Below are positions 12,440 through 24,641 of a DNA stretch of 64,000 nucleotides, piece after piece. The DNA is from Fennellomyces sp. T-0311 (lineage: Eukaryota > Mucoromycota > Mucoromycetes > Mucorales > Lichtheimiaceae): assembly GCA_025266875.1 (NCBI GenBank), contig JALLLT010000054.1:186001-250000 (forward strand). The letters run 5' to 3'. Under the pieces are notes generated by a model. It was not told the origin of the DNA, ran no database searches, and was given only the letters and a program-made list of their open reading frames with translations. Numbering within the stretch: the stretch's first letter is position 1; each line of letters begins with the position of its first letter. The position numbers and the translations under genes were made by a program.

Positions 12440-13235
12440 CTATTTCCACTCATTGCCAATATCTCCTTGCCTATCCACTCCGTTTACGCGTATTCCTCTA
12501 GCTACTCGTATTAGCTTGATACATTTACTTTGATCAATATATCAAAATAATACCTCTTCTCAACACCAGTTACGCGTGTCCCGCTGGCATCCGTTCTGAT
12601 GGTTAGATCATACAGTTTTATACTGTCAACTAAATATACGTATACCGTTTTTCGGCGCCAGTTACACGCGTGCCTCTAGCAAATATTTCCATGGTTAAAT
12701 CAGAGAACATTTTGACTGTAAGTTAAAAAATGTACCGCTTTTCATTATCTGTTACGCGTGTTCCGGTAATTCTGACACTACTATCAAACATTCTCGTGGT
12801 TGGATCACGGTGACACTTCCGTTATTAACCAACATACTCATCATCAGTTACGCGAGTTCCATCTTCATCGGAGATTCTGACGCCACTATTGGATGTATGC
12901 ATTGCTTAGAAGATCCGCGCACACATGTCGCTTTAACTATTAGTGACATACTCCGCTTCAGAAACACCAGTTACGCGGGTCCCTCTACATTATAAATGCA
13001 GTGAGCGAGTTTGCTTATCCTGATGATACACAATAACAGAGTTACCTCTTGTTGATACGGCCACGGGTAACGCGAGTTCCTCTTCGTATAGCTGTTTAGT
13101 ATATCACTAGATATTTTGAAAGCATTGAAGTTGTCAAGTATACTTTTTAGACTCTCTGTTAGGATCTGCGCTCGCAACAGAGAGCATCACCATGCAAAGA
13201 GCAAGGATCAAAATAGCGTAAGAAAGTCGAGTCAT
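12440..13235 (-). CDS. Secreted micro-exon repeat peptide precursor (Kex2-site containing), 121 aa
   Basis: Eight exons: 13144-13235, 13046-13081, 12952-12984, 12838-12876, 12736-12771, 12646-12675, 12554-12595, 12440-12497. Exon 1 encodes a signal peptide (MTRLSYAILILALCMVMLSV, then ASA) and ends ...ESKK. Each later exon encodes one repeat around the core GTRVTG: GTRVTRGRINKR; GTRVTGVSEAE; ISDEDGTRVTDDE; ITGTRVTDNEKR; GTRVTGAEKR; TDASGTRVTGVEKR; then a last copy starting GIRVNGVDR and a hydrophilic tail to TAG at 12440. Four junctions are dibasic (KK or KR), the Kex2 signature. All seven introns (50-75 nt) have GT..AG ends and interrupt codons after the second base, so all six internal exons are multiples of three. 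Exon starts recur every 80-108 bp, showing tandem duplication of exon plus intron. TATTTAAG lies ~70 bp upstream. The family is not one I recognise; a secreted peptide or RiPP/pheromone-like precursor is inferred. Confidence 0.8.
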
Positions 13236-13309
13236 CAGTCTTTTGAGTTTCCTTTTTTTAAAAGAAAAAGGAGTCGAGTGTCGGTTAACAAAAAAAAAGG
13301 TTCTCTTAA

Positions 13310-14630
13310 ATACTGCTCTAAGAAAAGTTACTGCAATGCAAGCCTGACCTACCGCAGGGATGGCCATGTGTTTCAAACTTGCATTTTTAACATTTATTTC
13401 GCGCGTGGATATCGAAACTTGTGATGCGTATACCGTATCCATGCCGCCCATCAAATTGGATAACTACGCACATAACCAAAGAAAGCCTTCTTGAATTACC
13501 ATGGCTTTATACGAAAAAGTAAATTAACTGCTTAATGCGAGCTCGGCGAGGATTCAAAATCAAAGCCTCACTTTGCAGTCCACATGCATTGTTTATCTCA
13601 CCTGGACCGAGGATAAGATGTGATTTGACAATGTAGCCCAACTTGGAATATTTTACAATAAAGGCAAGTAACCCATGGGAGTATTGCTTCATCAACGCCA
13701 CATATTCTAGAATGTGTGTTCAGGACGTGGTTGTCAATGACACCGCAAATTTATGTCTCTGCAAAAGTTCAGGAAATATACGAGGCAATAAGTATTGTCA
13801 GAATCAGTAAACTGTTAAAGGCAACAACAATACATTGTATGACCTGTAATTAATAGTATGGTTCTTGGATATAGTCAATGATCATCCATTGCCAAGTTAC
13901 CAAAGCATTACACTAACTTTTCATGACAAATATTGCGGCATAATGTAAACTGAAATTCATAAGCCATCCCACTATTGCACTATCATGTATACAAATTTAA
14001 CGCGCAAGTGCTGCTCAATAACATTAGTACTTAACGTAAACCCCATAGTGAAAAAGTTGGAATTTGTAAAGGCACGTATTACAGTATAGAATACGTATAC
14101 CTTAATAAAGGAAGGAAATAGAAAAAATATGTCATCCGAGATTGACGTACTATGTTGTCATCGACGAGTAACAGTAATTTTATCATCAAAGACTAGCTAG
14201 TATAGTTTCAGAACGATTGATCATCAGCAACAATCGCTCGCGGCTAAATATACTTTTCTGACATTACTGTTATCTTGCTTATAATTAACAAAAGTATTGC
14301 CGGGCCTAACGGTTTCAATGAACGATCGCTTAGATACTCAGCTGCTCTTCACATGAAATCAACAACCACAATTGAATCCAAGCATGAGTCGGAGTACAGC
14401 AGATAAAGGGAAAAAAATGTGCATGCCGCGGATCGGCTTCGGGACTAGCGGCATGACTCATCCGAAATAATTGAAGTTCCAAAAGGTAAATTGGATTCAT
14501 TTTTAATAGTCGAAAGGAGGAAAAAAAGCATTAATATACACAAGATGAGATGAAAAAAAGACGAGGGGGAATAAGTGTGTGTACAATTTTGTGATGGGAA
14601 CTTTTTTGAGGGGATGCAGGAATAAATTTT
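13310..14630. other. AT-rich intergenic, nothing recognised
   Basis: Upstream of the micro-exon gene and downstream of isocitrate lyase. No frame with protein-like composition, no RNA gene and no repeat was seen. Confidence 0.5.
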
Positions 14631-14637
14631 TGGTCAC

Positions 14638-16426
14638 TTATTTCTTGAACTGATCCTCAGTGACACCCTTGCCCATAGCAGCGGTCGAAGCAACACCACC
14701 AGTGACAATCTTCATGACGTTATCAACGTAGGTGGCACCGGACCACTTTTGATGCTGCAAGACATCAACATCGTGTGCACGCTCCTGGCGCTGCACGTTG
14801 TTGACATAACCGAACATACCCTCCTTCTTGTAAGCGCGGGCAAAGGTTGCGGTAGCCAAAGCGTTGGCGTGGAGACCACCCAAGGTAATGAATTGCCAGA
14901 CGAAGCCGAGCTTACCAAGCTTAGCGACGAAGGTCTTGATCTCATCATCGCTCATGCCAGCAGCATCCCTAATTGGAGTTTAAAGTTTAGCTCAGACTTG
15001 CACAAATCCACGTGAAAATCAAATAATAAACACATACCAGTTGAAGGAAGGCGACAAGTTGTAGCAGAGCAAGGACTGGGGCGACTTGGACAAGACACCC
15101 TGGGAGAACTGCTCAGCCTGGGAGAGAATAGGCTTCTTGGTCTCCATCCAAAGCATATCAGCGTAGGGAGCATAGGCAACAGCACGCGAAGTAGCGGCTT
15201 CAGTACCACCTTCGTAGCGGTAGTGGCCTTCACGGACACGAGGCAAGTCCCAGTCCCAGAAGAGTTCGACACCGTACGACTTGGCGATTTCGCGAGCTTC
15301 CTTGTTAGACTTGTAGTGGATCTTGTTCAAGAACTCATCAGCAGCCTGGACCTTGCCAGCCTTGCGGAGCTCATCAGCGACAGCGGTACCGAAACGCTTC
15401 AAGCCAGCCTGGGCAATCCACTTGTCCTCCACAGCCTGCAATTCATCACCGTTCAAACCAGAAGCCTCAGCCTCGTTCATCAAGTCGGCGAGAGGGGGCA
15501 AGTTGGGGTTGGTGGTACCGACAATGAACTCGTGGTCGCGGGTATCAATGTTGCTGCTGATCAAAGTGGCAGCTTCGGCGTCAGAACGGGCGACAACCAA
15601 GTTCTCGACACCCATGATATCGTATTGGACACGGATGGCAACCAAACGGTTAATGTGCTCACCAGTGGGCACAAGAACCTTACCAGCCATGTGACCGCAC
15701 TTCTTGGTACCGGCAGACTGATCCTCAATGTGAATACCAGCAGCACCACGCTCAACGAACATCTTGGCGAGCTTCATGGTGGCAGTGACACCACCGTGGC
15801 CGGTATCGGCATCGGCAATGATGGGACGAAGGTAGTCGACATAGGGGGTCTTGGCGCGTTCCTCGGGGGTCATGGACAAACGAGCTTCACGCTGCTTGCG
15901 GTCGTGGAACAACTGAGCGAAGAAGAGATGCTCGACCTTGTTAGGGACAGTGTCCATGGGGTAATCAGCAAGATCAGGGCCAGGCTCGTTGCTGGTGGAG
16001 GCAGTCGAAGAGCATTGCCAGCCGGAAACGTAAACGGTTTCAATACCGGCAGCAGCCATCTGGGTGACCTGGACGGGGTCTATTGACGATAACATGAGAT
16101 TCTACCCTGATGTTTATGCAAACAAAACTTACCAAGAGCACCGAAGGTGTGGGTGGTCTCACCAGTAGCCTTGTTCTTCTGGATAAGCTTCCACAACTTC
16201 TTGGCCTGAACATCAGATCGGTACTGGACAGGGAAGGTGCCACGCTTCGAGACAATGGACTCGGCGGTGTAGGGACGCTTGACGTTCTTGAAACGGTCAG
16301 AGGCCCACCACTTCTTGACGGCTTCAACCTGTTGAAGATAAAGTAAGTGTCCATACGTCAAATGTCGAAAGGATGTCGTTATTTTACCTCAGCGCGGAAT
16401 TGTTGTTCTTCTTGATCGATGGACAT
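14638..16426 (-). CDS. ICL1: Isocitrate lyase
   Basis: Splits isocitrate into succinate and glyoxylate, the committed step of the glyoxylate cycle used for growth on acetate, fatty acids or ethanol. Exons 16388-16426, 16133-16328, 15038-16079 and 14638-14968 join in frame to 535 residues, the usual size. Visible family patterns: RRPYTAES-like [39 protein letters not shown] for metal binding, the catalytic KKCGHM loop and the C-terminal [13 protein letters not shown]. Exons are richer in G+C than flanking DNA and strongly codon-biased, suggesting high expression; this produces a long antisense open frame. The start [13 protein letters not shown] is set by the first exon and by a TATA box 50 bp upstream. 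No C-terminal SKL; the protein ends in QFKK. Confidence 0.97.
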
Positions 16427-16475
16427 GATGTGTGAGAAAAGTAAAAGTTGGTTCGAAACAAGCAGAAGATCACAG

Positions 16476-16485
16476 CCTTTATATA
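16476..16485 (-). promoter_or_regulatory. TATA box of isocitrate lyase
   Basis: TATATAAAGG on the minus strand, 50 bp upstream of the ATG at 16426. Confidence 0.6.
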
Positions 16486-16757
16486 TGTTCGTCAATTCGT
16501 GGCCCCCCTTTCATATGTCATACCTGGCGAAGGGGGAGAAACCGGTGAGACTCCATGTGAAACCAGCACGTGAAAAGCGAACGCCATTGGTCGACCGGAC
16601 GACTCCGCTTTTCAGTTTGTCATCGCTGCGTGCACGGAGCCGGTGGCAAAAGGATTTGGCAGACGACAAAATTGCGGGGCGGCTAATAGTTTTTTTATTC
16701 ACTTTTTTTTATTTGACTATTCTAATTTCTCTTTTTCTTTTCTAAAATGAATTGTAT

Positions 16758-19700
16758 CTATTGGCCAAACTGTTTGATGATCCAGTCAGCATCACTGAGG
16801 AGCTTGTCGTTAGATTCACCAAGCAATGCAATTGACGCATCGTTCTTTAGGTATTTATCGGCAACTTCTCGAACATCGTTCTGACTCACAGCTAACAGTT
16901 GTTCACGTCGCCTTTTGAAAAAAAAAATAGAGAGAACCATTAATGATGAATCATGTCCAATCCCGCCTCACACTTACCGTTGCCGCATATCGTCTGACAC
17001 ACCATTAACAAACTGCAACATTCCTTCTTCAGAAACGCTTATCGGAGCATCCACGCCTTGGAAAATGGACAATTTGGCTTCTGTCAGTTCCTGATCGCTG
17101 AACTTGCGATCCAATACCCAATTTGTTGCCGAGTCATATGTTTTCAGCGTTGCCAAGGTACGCGGATCACGGTACGAATAAAAGGACAAAAGACCGTTGA
17201 GGCCTGCATAACGTGCACCACCGCCATACGCGCCGTTCTTTTCGCGAATCTCGCGATGCAAGTAATGGTTTGTCATAAGCGAGGACAGGACTTGCAGTTT
17301 AGCACCATCAGCATGCGTATAGGGCACACCGCGCAGAACCTTGGCGGAAAAGTTGACCGAGAACGGCAGAGGGAAGAAGGTCTTTGGGTATGTCGGGACA
17401 AACACGGGCTATTGCATAATTATTGTTTAGCCTAATTATCATCACGTCAAAAAAAGAAAAAGCGGACGCTTACCGATTCGGTTGGAGGCACATGATCATC
17501 ATTGGGTAGGCTCGAAATGAATCGGGAAAGTGCACTTTCGTTAGCCGCCACGGCATCTTCCCCACATGTAACAGCCACGCGTAACGTAGGTTGCTTCAGT
17601 ACCGCGGATGCGATTGCCTTGAGCTTCGATACCACGTCGGAAAGATCATCCAATGCAGCCAGCTTGTTCATAAAGTCGACCTGAGTCATGCCGCTCAGCA
17701 ATTCCGCATTATGCATAGCGGGAGTCAAGGTGGATGCCGCATAAGTACGTGCAAAGATGTGCCCCGAATCGGCCACGGAATTTACCAACGTGGATGCATT
17801 CTAAGAAACGGATCGTGAGAAAAACACAAAAATATATCTCTCATTTTGACAAAGTCCGTACACCAATGATCAACGTCTTTAACTTTTCTGTATCGTCAAA
17901 GTTGGTTTCGCGAACCAGCTTTGTAAGAATGTCATACATCTTGTCAATGTTGCGATCGAGGCAGTTGCCGATCAAGGCAATTCCTTCTTCAACATGGTCG
18001 ATATCTATTATGTCCGATATGCGCCGTCAAATATATAAAAAAAAAAGAAATATGCCTTTTTTTGTGTGTTTGTGCATGTGTAAACCGTACCTGAATGGCT
18101 GGTGGATACAGTGGTGGAAGCACGAAGACCGCCTGTGTATAGCCTGATTTCATCATCGATCTCAGCCATGCTTTGTGTTTGCGTACCCAGCGATAAAAGC
18201 GCCTAAAACCGGGAAGATTGACCCCACGTGAGCATGAAATCCACACTTTTTCACATGAAACAATTTTAGTTACATCGCAAAACAAAGGCAGATAAAGCTT
18301 GAGATCATCTTGTAGTGCTGGCAAGCTGCTAATTGCCCGGAAATACGTGATTCCGTTCGTAGCTGTCGTTCGCCACTGAACTGGGGTGTTGCACAGTCCG
18401 GTGTGGTCCAATACCGTCCGCTTCATTTTGGGCGAAATATCCTTCAGTTCCAGGGTCGGGAGACACGAGAGGTCTTCGACTTTGTCCTGATTGGCTGATA
18501 ACTGCTTGCCCTGCTCTGCAATTTCCGCCTTATCAGAATCCGTCAGTTGGCTGACCTTGCTTGCCAATCGTTCCTGTTCGTCGGCTGATAACTTGCTGGA
18601 ATATTCGCCATCAGGCTGCATCGTGAACGCCAGCCGGTGTTGGTTGTTTAGCAAGTATTTGTCAATGCGCGACTCGAAAAAGTTGCCTGCTGCCAAGCCT
18701 TGTTTGAGACGCTCAATGTTCTGCGGAATGTTTCAGTTTGCGTATGACAAATCAGTTTTTCGTCTGTGTTTGTATACCTTATTGATTTCCAGAAGATCAA
18801 TGGGGTCTACTTCATTGAACCAACCAGACGAAATACCGTGCATTAGCGTTAGCCCAAAGTCGGCAGTTTTCTAATCATTGGATAACGTCATTTTACTTTC
18901 CCGTTCATCCCAGAAATAAACAAATCCCGCCTTCCCCGCAATCTTACATGTTTTTGGCCTAACTCCATTTGATGAATGGCCGCTTCAATTCTTTTGTTGT
19001 CGAAACCTTCTTTCTTTACGTCATTCAGCACTTGAAAGATACGCTCTTGCACCTGACAACCTGTTAATTTGTTGAAAGCATTCGCGTCAATCCACACGTA
19101 CCAGCTCGACGTCCGTATTCTTGACACCTTGCAAACCGATCGACAAACAACTCGTGCTATATCAACAATTAGCCGCGAAACAATTAAATTTTTCTCATTT
19201 CCCTACCTGGTCGAGCTATCGTACCCAGTGTTGGCGGAGAACTCGGATCCCAAATTGGTATCGATCAACGCCTTGTACATGGGCGAAGCATGACCATCCA
19301 GCAACAAATACGACAGTAATCGCATGGAGAAAGTTTCGAATGTATCCTAGACACAACGTTAATTGGTTGCTATGATACACCTAAGCAAGCTTTTTTTTGT
19401 GTTATTAACCTGGGTGTCGTTGCCCAAAAACGATAGCGACACTCTTGTTTGTCTGTCAGGTGGACTCACTAAACAAAATGAACATTGTCAGATGGATTTC
19501 CTTTTACTGCCACAATACAACTTACGAGGGTCGAGTGCACAGGTGCCGGACATTTTTCTTGGCTCAGACCACGGTGTCACTTTTTTGTTTACATGTGGAA
19601 CATCCACACGCTTGAAGGAAGAAAGGCTCTTCTCAATCGCAGCAAGGTGATCTGACAGTGGAAAGTTGCCATACGTATAGAATCGGGCATTGCTTGGGTT

Positions 19701-20732
19701 GTAGTGAGTACGGTGAAACTCGAGCAATTGTTCGTGCGTCAAATCGGGAATACGCGCAGGATCGCCGCCACTGGAATGCTCGTACGTTGTTCCTGGAAAC
19801 ATGGACTCGTGGGCTTTGATATAGTATAGATAATTGGCGTCCGACTATGGTAACGGTCAGCATGCCACTCCTGCTCTTTCCATTATAACATACCGTTTGG
19901 CCCTTCATCTCATTGTATACAACCCCCTTGAACGTAATTGGCGTAGTAGTATCGGCGGGCACTTCATGCTCCAAACGCCATCCTTCCTGCTTAAAATCCA
20001 GCTTTTCCAATTTTGGATGGAACACTGCATCCATATACACATTGCGTAGGTTGGCATAATCCACTGGATTGGTTGTGGCGAACGGATAGATGGTGTAATC
20101 GCTTGCTAAACAACACTCAGTCAACATGATTCCGGATATATAAACAGTATTGCATTTACCGGTGAAAGCATTCATAAAAGTTGCCAAGCTGCGGTTCAGC
20201 ATTTTAAAGAATGGATCGCGAACAGGATACTTGTTGCTACCGCAAAGTGTCGTGTGTTCCTTTTTGGATAGAACGGTATTAATTACCAGGTATATCACGA
20301 GAGTGCAAACTCTTCTCACCAGAATATGAGGCACGCCGGTGCTGTCGCTGACAGGTGTGTGGAAACCGACCGCAAAGACATTGTTGGCGTCGTCCCGGTC
20401 AATGTGCAAATGCTGCGCACCCGTGGCTTCGTGTTCCAAGGACACAGCGGTGAGTTCTAGTTCGGGTACTTGACGCACCTTTTATCGTTTATTAGGTTTT
20501 TCGTGTTTTCTTTAAAGCTCAATCTACCTGTTGAACACGGTAACCATGCAACCGATCACCGGGAGCAACTGTAAAAGAAAAAGAGGCTAATCAGTTCTCT
20601 ATTTACACGATCGGGAGGAAAAAACAAGTATTTACTATTTGCCAGAGACGAATAGCGCAAAGACTTTAGGATCGGTGGTGATCGTCTGCTTTGGCGCAGA
20701 ATGCGCGACGAGCAGAGTAGCTGTTTTGACAT
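16758..20732 (-). CDS. CYM1: Mitochondrial presequence protease (M16C metallopeptidase)
   Basis: Zinc peptidase of the mitochondrial matrix that degrades cleaved targeting presequences and other short peptides. The first exon encodes an Arg/Ser-rich, acid-free leader ([18 protein letters not shown]), a typical mitochondrial presequence. Next come [11 protein letters not shown], then the inverted zinc motif HILEH split by an intron (HIL at about 20320, EHTTLCGS at about 20240), followed by [43 protein letters not shown] and [11 protein letters not shown]. Downstream exons reach FGQ and TAG at 16758. Multiple short introns; the span of ~4 kb fits a protein of about 1000 residues. Shares a ~170-bp divergent promoter region with the NIPA-type gene. 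Exact internal exon ends are partly unresolved. Confidence 0.93.
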
Positions 20733-20903
20733 TGGTCCAAGCAACAAAAGGTTTATTGCAGGCTGGTGCGGGCTGAGTTTCTTTTTAGTTCGAGCCATAT
20801 ATACCTTGTATGGCTCTGTCTCCCTTGCAGCATCTTTTTCAATCATAGTCCCCTTTCTTTTTTTCTTGTTCTTTTATCTTCTCTCTTTTCCTTTTTTTTC
20901 CGA

Positions 20904-22418
20904 ATGGATAGCAAATATATCGGCCTGGTCCTGGCAATATGCTCCAGTTTGCTGATCGGCGTTTCTTTTGTCATCACTAAGAAGGGTCTACAGCAAGCTT
21001 CATCCGCATCCCAAGGTAGTTTTTACATAAGCGATGGAATAAAAAAAAAGGCAATGTTTTGAACCAACGAAAATAACTAGCATTTGCATCTGATTCACAT
21101 CGATATCTGCGCAGTCCAATATGGTGGATAGGCTTAATTACAATGGTAAGTGGTGAGATCCTGAACTTTATAGGTAAAGTAAAAGAAAAAGAAGATGATT
21201 TTCAACGAATGGCATGAGAGAGAGAGAGAGAGAGAAGACGGATCATAAAGGAACAAAGGGAGAAATGTTGGGGGTATTGCAAGGGGACTATTCCTAATGA
21301 TCGAGCATACCGATAGGCTATACATTTGCGCCTGCCATTTTAATAACCCCTTTAGGCGCTTTGAGCGTTATCGTCGGGTGAGTCTAAAGCATAGATGGAT
21401 ATCACAAGGTGTGTGGAATCATGCCATGTTAATTAATTCTACAGTTAGCGCGGTCCTGGCAACACTGTTTTTAAAGGAGAAGTTGGGGCCTATTGGTATC
21501 ATTGGATGCTTGCTGTCACTCATTGGAGCAGTGATAATCGTTTTGCATGCGCCCGAGGACCCAGAGGTGGCGAGCGTGGAGGAGCTCGTCAATTACATGC
21601 TTCAACCAGGTATTAAGATCCCGTAGACTTTATTCATCGATCAAAGTTTCCTAATCCGCGGGCGTAAAAAGGATTCATCGCGTACTTTGTTCTAGTTATC
21701 GTGATTACGGCTGTGATGATATGGAAAGTGGTACCACGATGGGGCAAGACCAAAGTTATGGTGTACGTGACCATCTGCTCTCTGATCGGGTCACTCTCTG
21801 TGATGGCTATCAAGGCATTCGGGATAGCGGTTCGCTTGACGGTGGAAGGCAACAACCAGTTCACGCAGCCATCGACTTACGTGTTTGGACTGATGTGCAT
21901 TGTGTTTATTCTAACGCAAGTCAACTACTTTAACAAGGCCTTGGACACGTATTCAACCAATGTGTAAGTAGTTAAGAATGGGGGGAAAAGAAAAGAAACA
22001 AACAGCAGGTTGATAAACAAACAAAACAAAACACCACAGCGTCAATCCAATCTACTTTGTATTCTTTACGACGGCGACCATCATTGCATCGGCCATCATG
22101 TATCGGGGCTGGCACACGGCCAATCCGGTCAACACGGCGAGTCTGATATGCGGCTTTATTATTATCTTTTCGGGCGTGTATCTGCTTGACTCGATCGCGC
22201 GCAAATCCAGAGGCAGTGTCGCGCTGCCACCCATGGCCTCGGCGTCGTCGTTACACCGATACGACTCCAAGTCGAACGTGAGTGCACGCACGGCGTCGGT
22301 GGTTCATGTAGAGCCCGGAGTTAAGCAGCATGTGCTGGTGAACAGCAAGCTGGACCGGTGCGAGTCAAGCGCGTCGCGACCGTCATGTAGGAGGGTGCAT
22401 CGTGCGCTCTCGGTCTAA
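20904..22418 (+). CDS. NIPA-type magnesium transporter, 365 aa
   Basis: Membrane transporter of the NIPA (DUF803) family, within the drug/metabolite transporter superfamily; relatives move Mg2+ and other divalent ions. Exons 20904-21015, 21081-21173, 21317-21377, 21449-21609, 21672-21963 and 22040-22418 join in frame. Family landmarks: MDSKYIGLVLAICSSLLIG, SPIWWIGLITM, YTFAPAILITPLGALSVIVG, AVLATLFLKEKLGPIGIIGC, VIIVLHAPEDPEV, VYVTICSLIGSLSVMAIKAF, then QVNYFNKALDTYSTNVVNPI and FFTTATIIASAIMYRGW. About nine hydrophobic segments, followed by a Ser/Arg-rich cytosolic tail. The third intron contains an (AG)n tract near 21219-21237. Transported ion is inferred from family, not seen. Confidence 0.92.
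21217..21237. repeat. (AG)n microsatellite inside an intron
   Basis: About ten GA units within the second intron (21174-21316) of the NIPA-type gene. Confidence 0.85.
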
Positions 22419-23000
22419 AACCAAACCCTTTTTGTGTGTGTTGCTGATGTCACGTTACTCTCGTATTTTATATAGTCACCCTTTTTTTGCATATACCTTT
22501 TTTTTTCCTTTCTTCACCTCTTTTCTGTTTGTTCAACAAGTAAGTCGCTGTCTCCCCCACTGCTCTTTGATACACGCTATTAAGCCTTCACATCTGCTTT
22601 CAGTGAGAGCCAAGTGGAAGAAAAAGGTAAGAAGAGCCTGCACGCATGTTTTTTTTTTTTTTTTTTTGCTGACCCGGGTGCTTCGTGTTTAGCGACAACG
22701 ACGCCTCAAAGCCAAGAGAAGAAAGATGAGAGCCAGATCCAAATAAGCGTATCGTGCTTTGTTCTCCCCTCCACACACACACACACACACACACAGAACT
22801 TTCATCTCTATGTTGCGTCAACAATAAAAAACTTTCCGTTGGGGGTTTAAAAAAGAAACCCACGCTGTGCGTTTCGATACACAAAAAGATTCTGTTTTTT
22901 TGGTTTATATTATACAAGATTGAATGACAATGAATGAAGAAAGACATGGAATGAATGGGCGTGCGTGTTTTATGTGTTTGAGAAGGGAAAACCAGGTCGA
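22419..23000. repeat. 3' flank with (CA)n microsatellite, pyrimidine tracts
   Basis: Between the convergent NIPA-type and 72-aa genes. Holds a (CA)n run at about 22774-22795 and long T tracts; no coding sequence supported. Confidence 0.7.
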
Positions 23001-23219
23001 TTATTGCTTCTTGTCGGCCTGGCGGATCCGTTTCTTTTCTTCTCGAAGACCTTGGTGCAACTGATGCAATTGGGCGGCAATGGTGTTGTTGGCAGCGTGG
23101 ATCGCAACACCTTCATGCAAGAATTTGTCTAGGAAAGTTGCTGCAGCACTGACGTCAATATCTTTGGCTGTCTCGAGCTTGAGATTCGGTGGTGATGCTT
23201 CAGGTCGTTTTAATGACAT
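23001..23219 (-). CDS. Small helical protein, 72 aa, unknown
   Basis: Single exon, starts MSLKRPEASPPNLKLETAKD and ends REEKKRIRQADKKQ. The middle (VSAAATFLDKFLHEGVAIHA) and the following QLHQLHQGLREEKK look like two amphipathic helices with a charged C-terminus. Composition and the good ATG context are protein-like, and the frame ends immediately before the neighbouring promoter; I do not recognise the family. Only ~75 bp separate its start from the end of the GlcN6P deaminase gene on the same strand, a tight spacing. It could be a small subunit of a larger complex; nothing in the sequence says which. Confidence 0.6.
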   Translation of the reverse strand: MSLKRPEASPPNLKLETAKDIDVSAAATFLDKFLHEGVAIHAANNTIAAQLHQLHQGLREEKKRIRQADKKQ

Positions 23220-23292
23220 TAGAGAAAAAAGCTGAAGAAAAAAAAGAATTTTTTCGGGACTTGATTGATTATACAGATTAGATTAAAGATGT

Positions 23293-24641
23293 TTATGGAT
23301 TCACGTCAAGTGGAGCAGAAGTCTCGTCCCAATATGTCGAGTTGCTTCGCTTTCGCTTCTTGCCTGCCTCTTCAACAGCCTTGGCCGCTGCCACCTGCTC
23401 CTCATCTATCTCCTCCTCCTCCTCTTCGTTGTTCAGCAGGCTTTGCAGCATTAACCGCCGACGACGCTTTGCTGCTTGGTTGGTGTCCATCATGTTCCTT
23501 AACAGGTTTCCTTGCAATCCCAGATTGTGCGGACCGATAATGGAATGATGGACGTGCTCGATGGATTTAAAGTACTTTACGGTCTAGCCACAGTCTGTTT
23601 AGCCCTTTCCTTGCCACCCACAAAGGGGCTTACCTTGACATGCAGTTCCAGCGTGGCATCCTCATCACACACGATCAGGCCCTTGGGATGCATCTGTATC
23701 GCGGACACCGTGCACATGTGATTCACTCCTTGCTCAACACACTTTGCCAGCGCCAGGCTTTTGTGGGCCCCCGTGATAACGACCATCACTTCCCGCGCAT
23801 CCATCACGGTGCTATACAAATATAGATAAGCATCCTTCGATCACCCCCCCCTCTTTTTGTCCCCATAGCAATACGAACGCCACACCAACACTCAAGGCAA
23901 GCTTCGGTACTTTGGAAATGTCGCCGTCAAAGAATCGGGCGTTGGCAATGATGGTTTCGTATGCCAGCGTCTTAACTCTGGTACGCGACGTCAGCGAAGA
24001 GCCAGGCTCATTAAACGCAATATGCCCATCCGGACCAATGCCTTTTGACAACATCATATATACATATCAATCCTCCTCGTTCTCTCTTTTTGTGCCTCAT
24101 TTACCTCCCAGGAACAACTCGATTCCCCCCAGTTTAGCTATTTCTGCTTCGAATTTCCGGCATTCTTCATCAAGATCCGTCGCATTGCCGTCCAAGATGT
24201 GTACGTTTTCTCTCTTAATGTTGACATGTTTGAACAAGTGATTCCACATGAACGTATGGTATGATTGTGGATGATCTCTGTAAAGGTTGCAACATCAACT
24301 TGCTCGCTCTCTTCACACGCTTGTTATGCGCTCTCTTTTTTTTTTCTTTTACTTTGGTAAGCCAACGTATTCGTCCATATTGAAGGTAACAACATGCTCG
24401 AAGCTTAGTTGACCGGCAGCGTGAAAGTCGACGAGTTTGTGATAGACTCCTATGGGCGAAGAGCCGGTCGGTAAGCCCAGAACAAACGGGTGTTCCTTGG
24501 ATGGTTGGTATTGATTGATGCGTTCTTTCACATAAGAAGCTGCGTGTATGCATCAGTTAGCAACGCGCCTGTGCCTCGTCAGAAAAACATACCAACATAG
24601 GACGACACTTCTTCGTAGTCTTGTCGAACAATAAGCCGCAT
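23293..24641 (-). CDS. Glucosamine-6-phosphate deaminase with C-terminal extension
   Basis: Converts glucosamine-6-phosphate to fructose-6-phosphate and ammonia, feeding chitin-derived amino sugar into glycolysis. Five or more exons from ATG at 24641: [17 protein letters not shown], then [31 protein letters not shown] with the catalytic Asp, [63 protein letters not shown] and the His-rich [20 protein letters not shown]. These are all NagB hallmarks in the right order. After the usual end the frame continues ~70 residues with [13 protein letters not shown], a run of six Glu, and KKRKRSNST, which looks like a basic nuclear-localisation type stretch. The intron after VGVA uses an unusual GTTCGT donor. 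Confidence 0.93.

Noticed and set aside
15223..16086. 287-codon open frame on plus strand
   Set aside because: Exactly antisense to the main isocitrate lyase exon; strong codon bias of that gene removes antisense stops. Translation is Gly/Val/Leu-rich without domain pattern.
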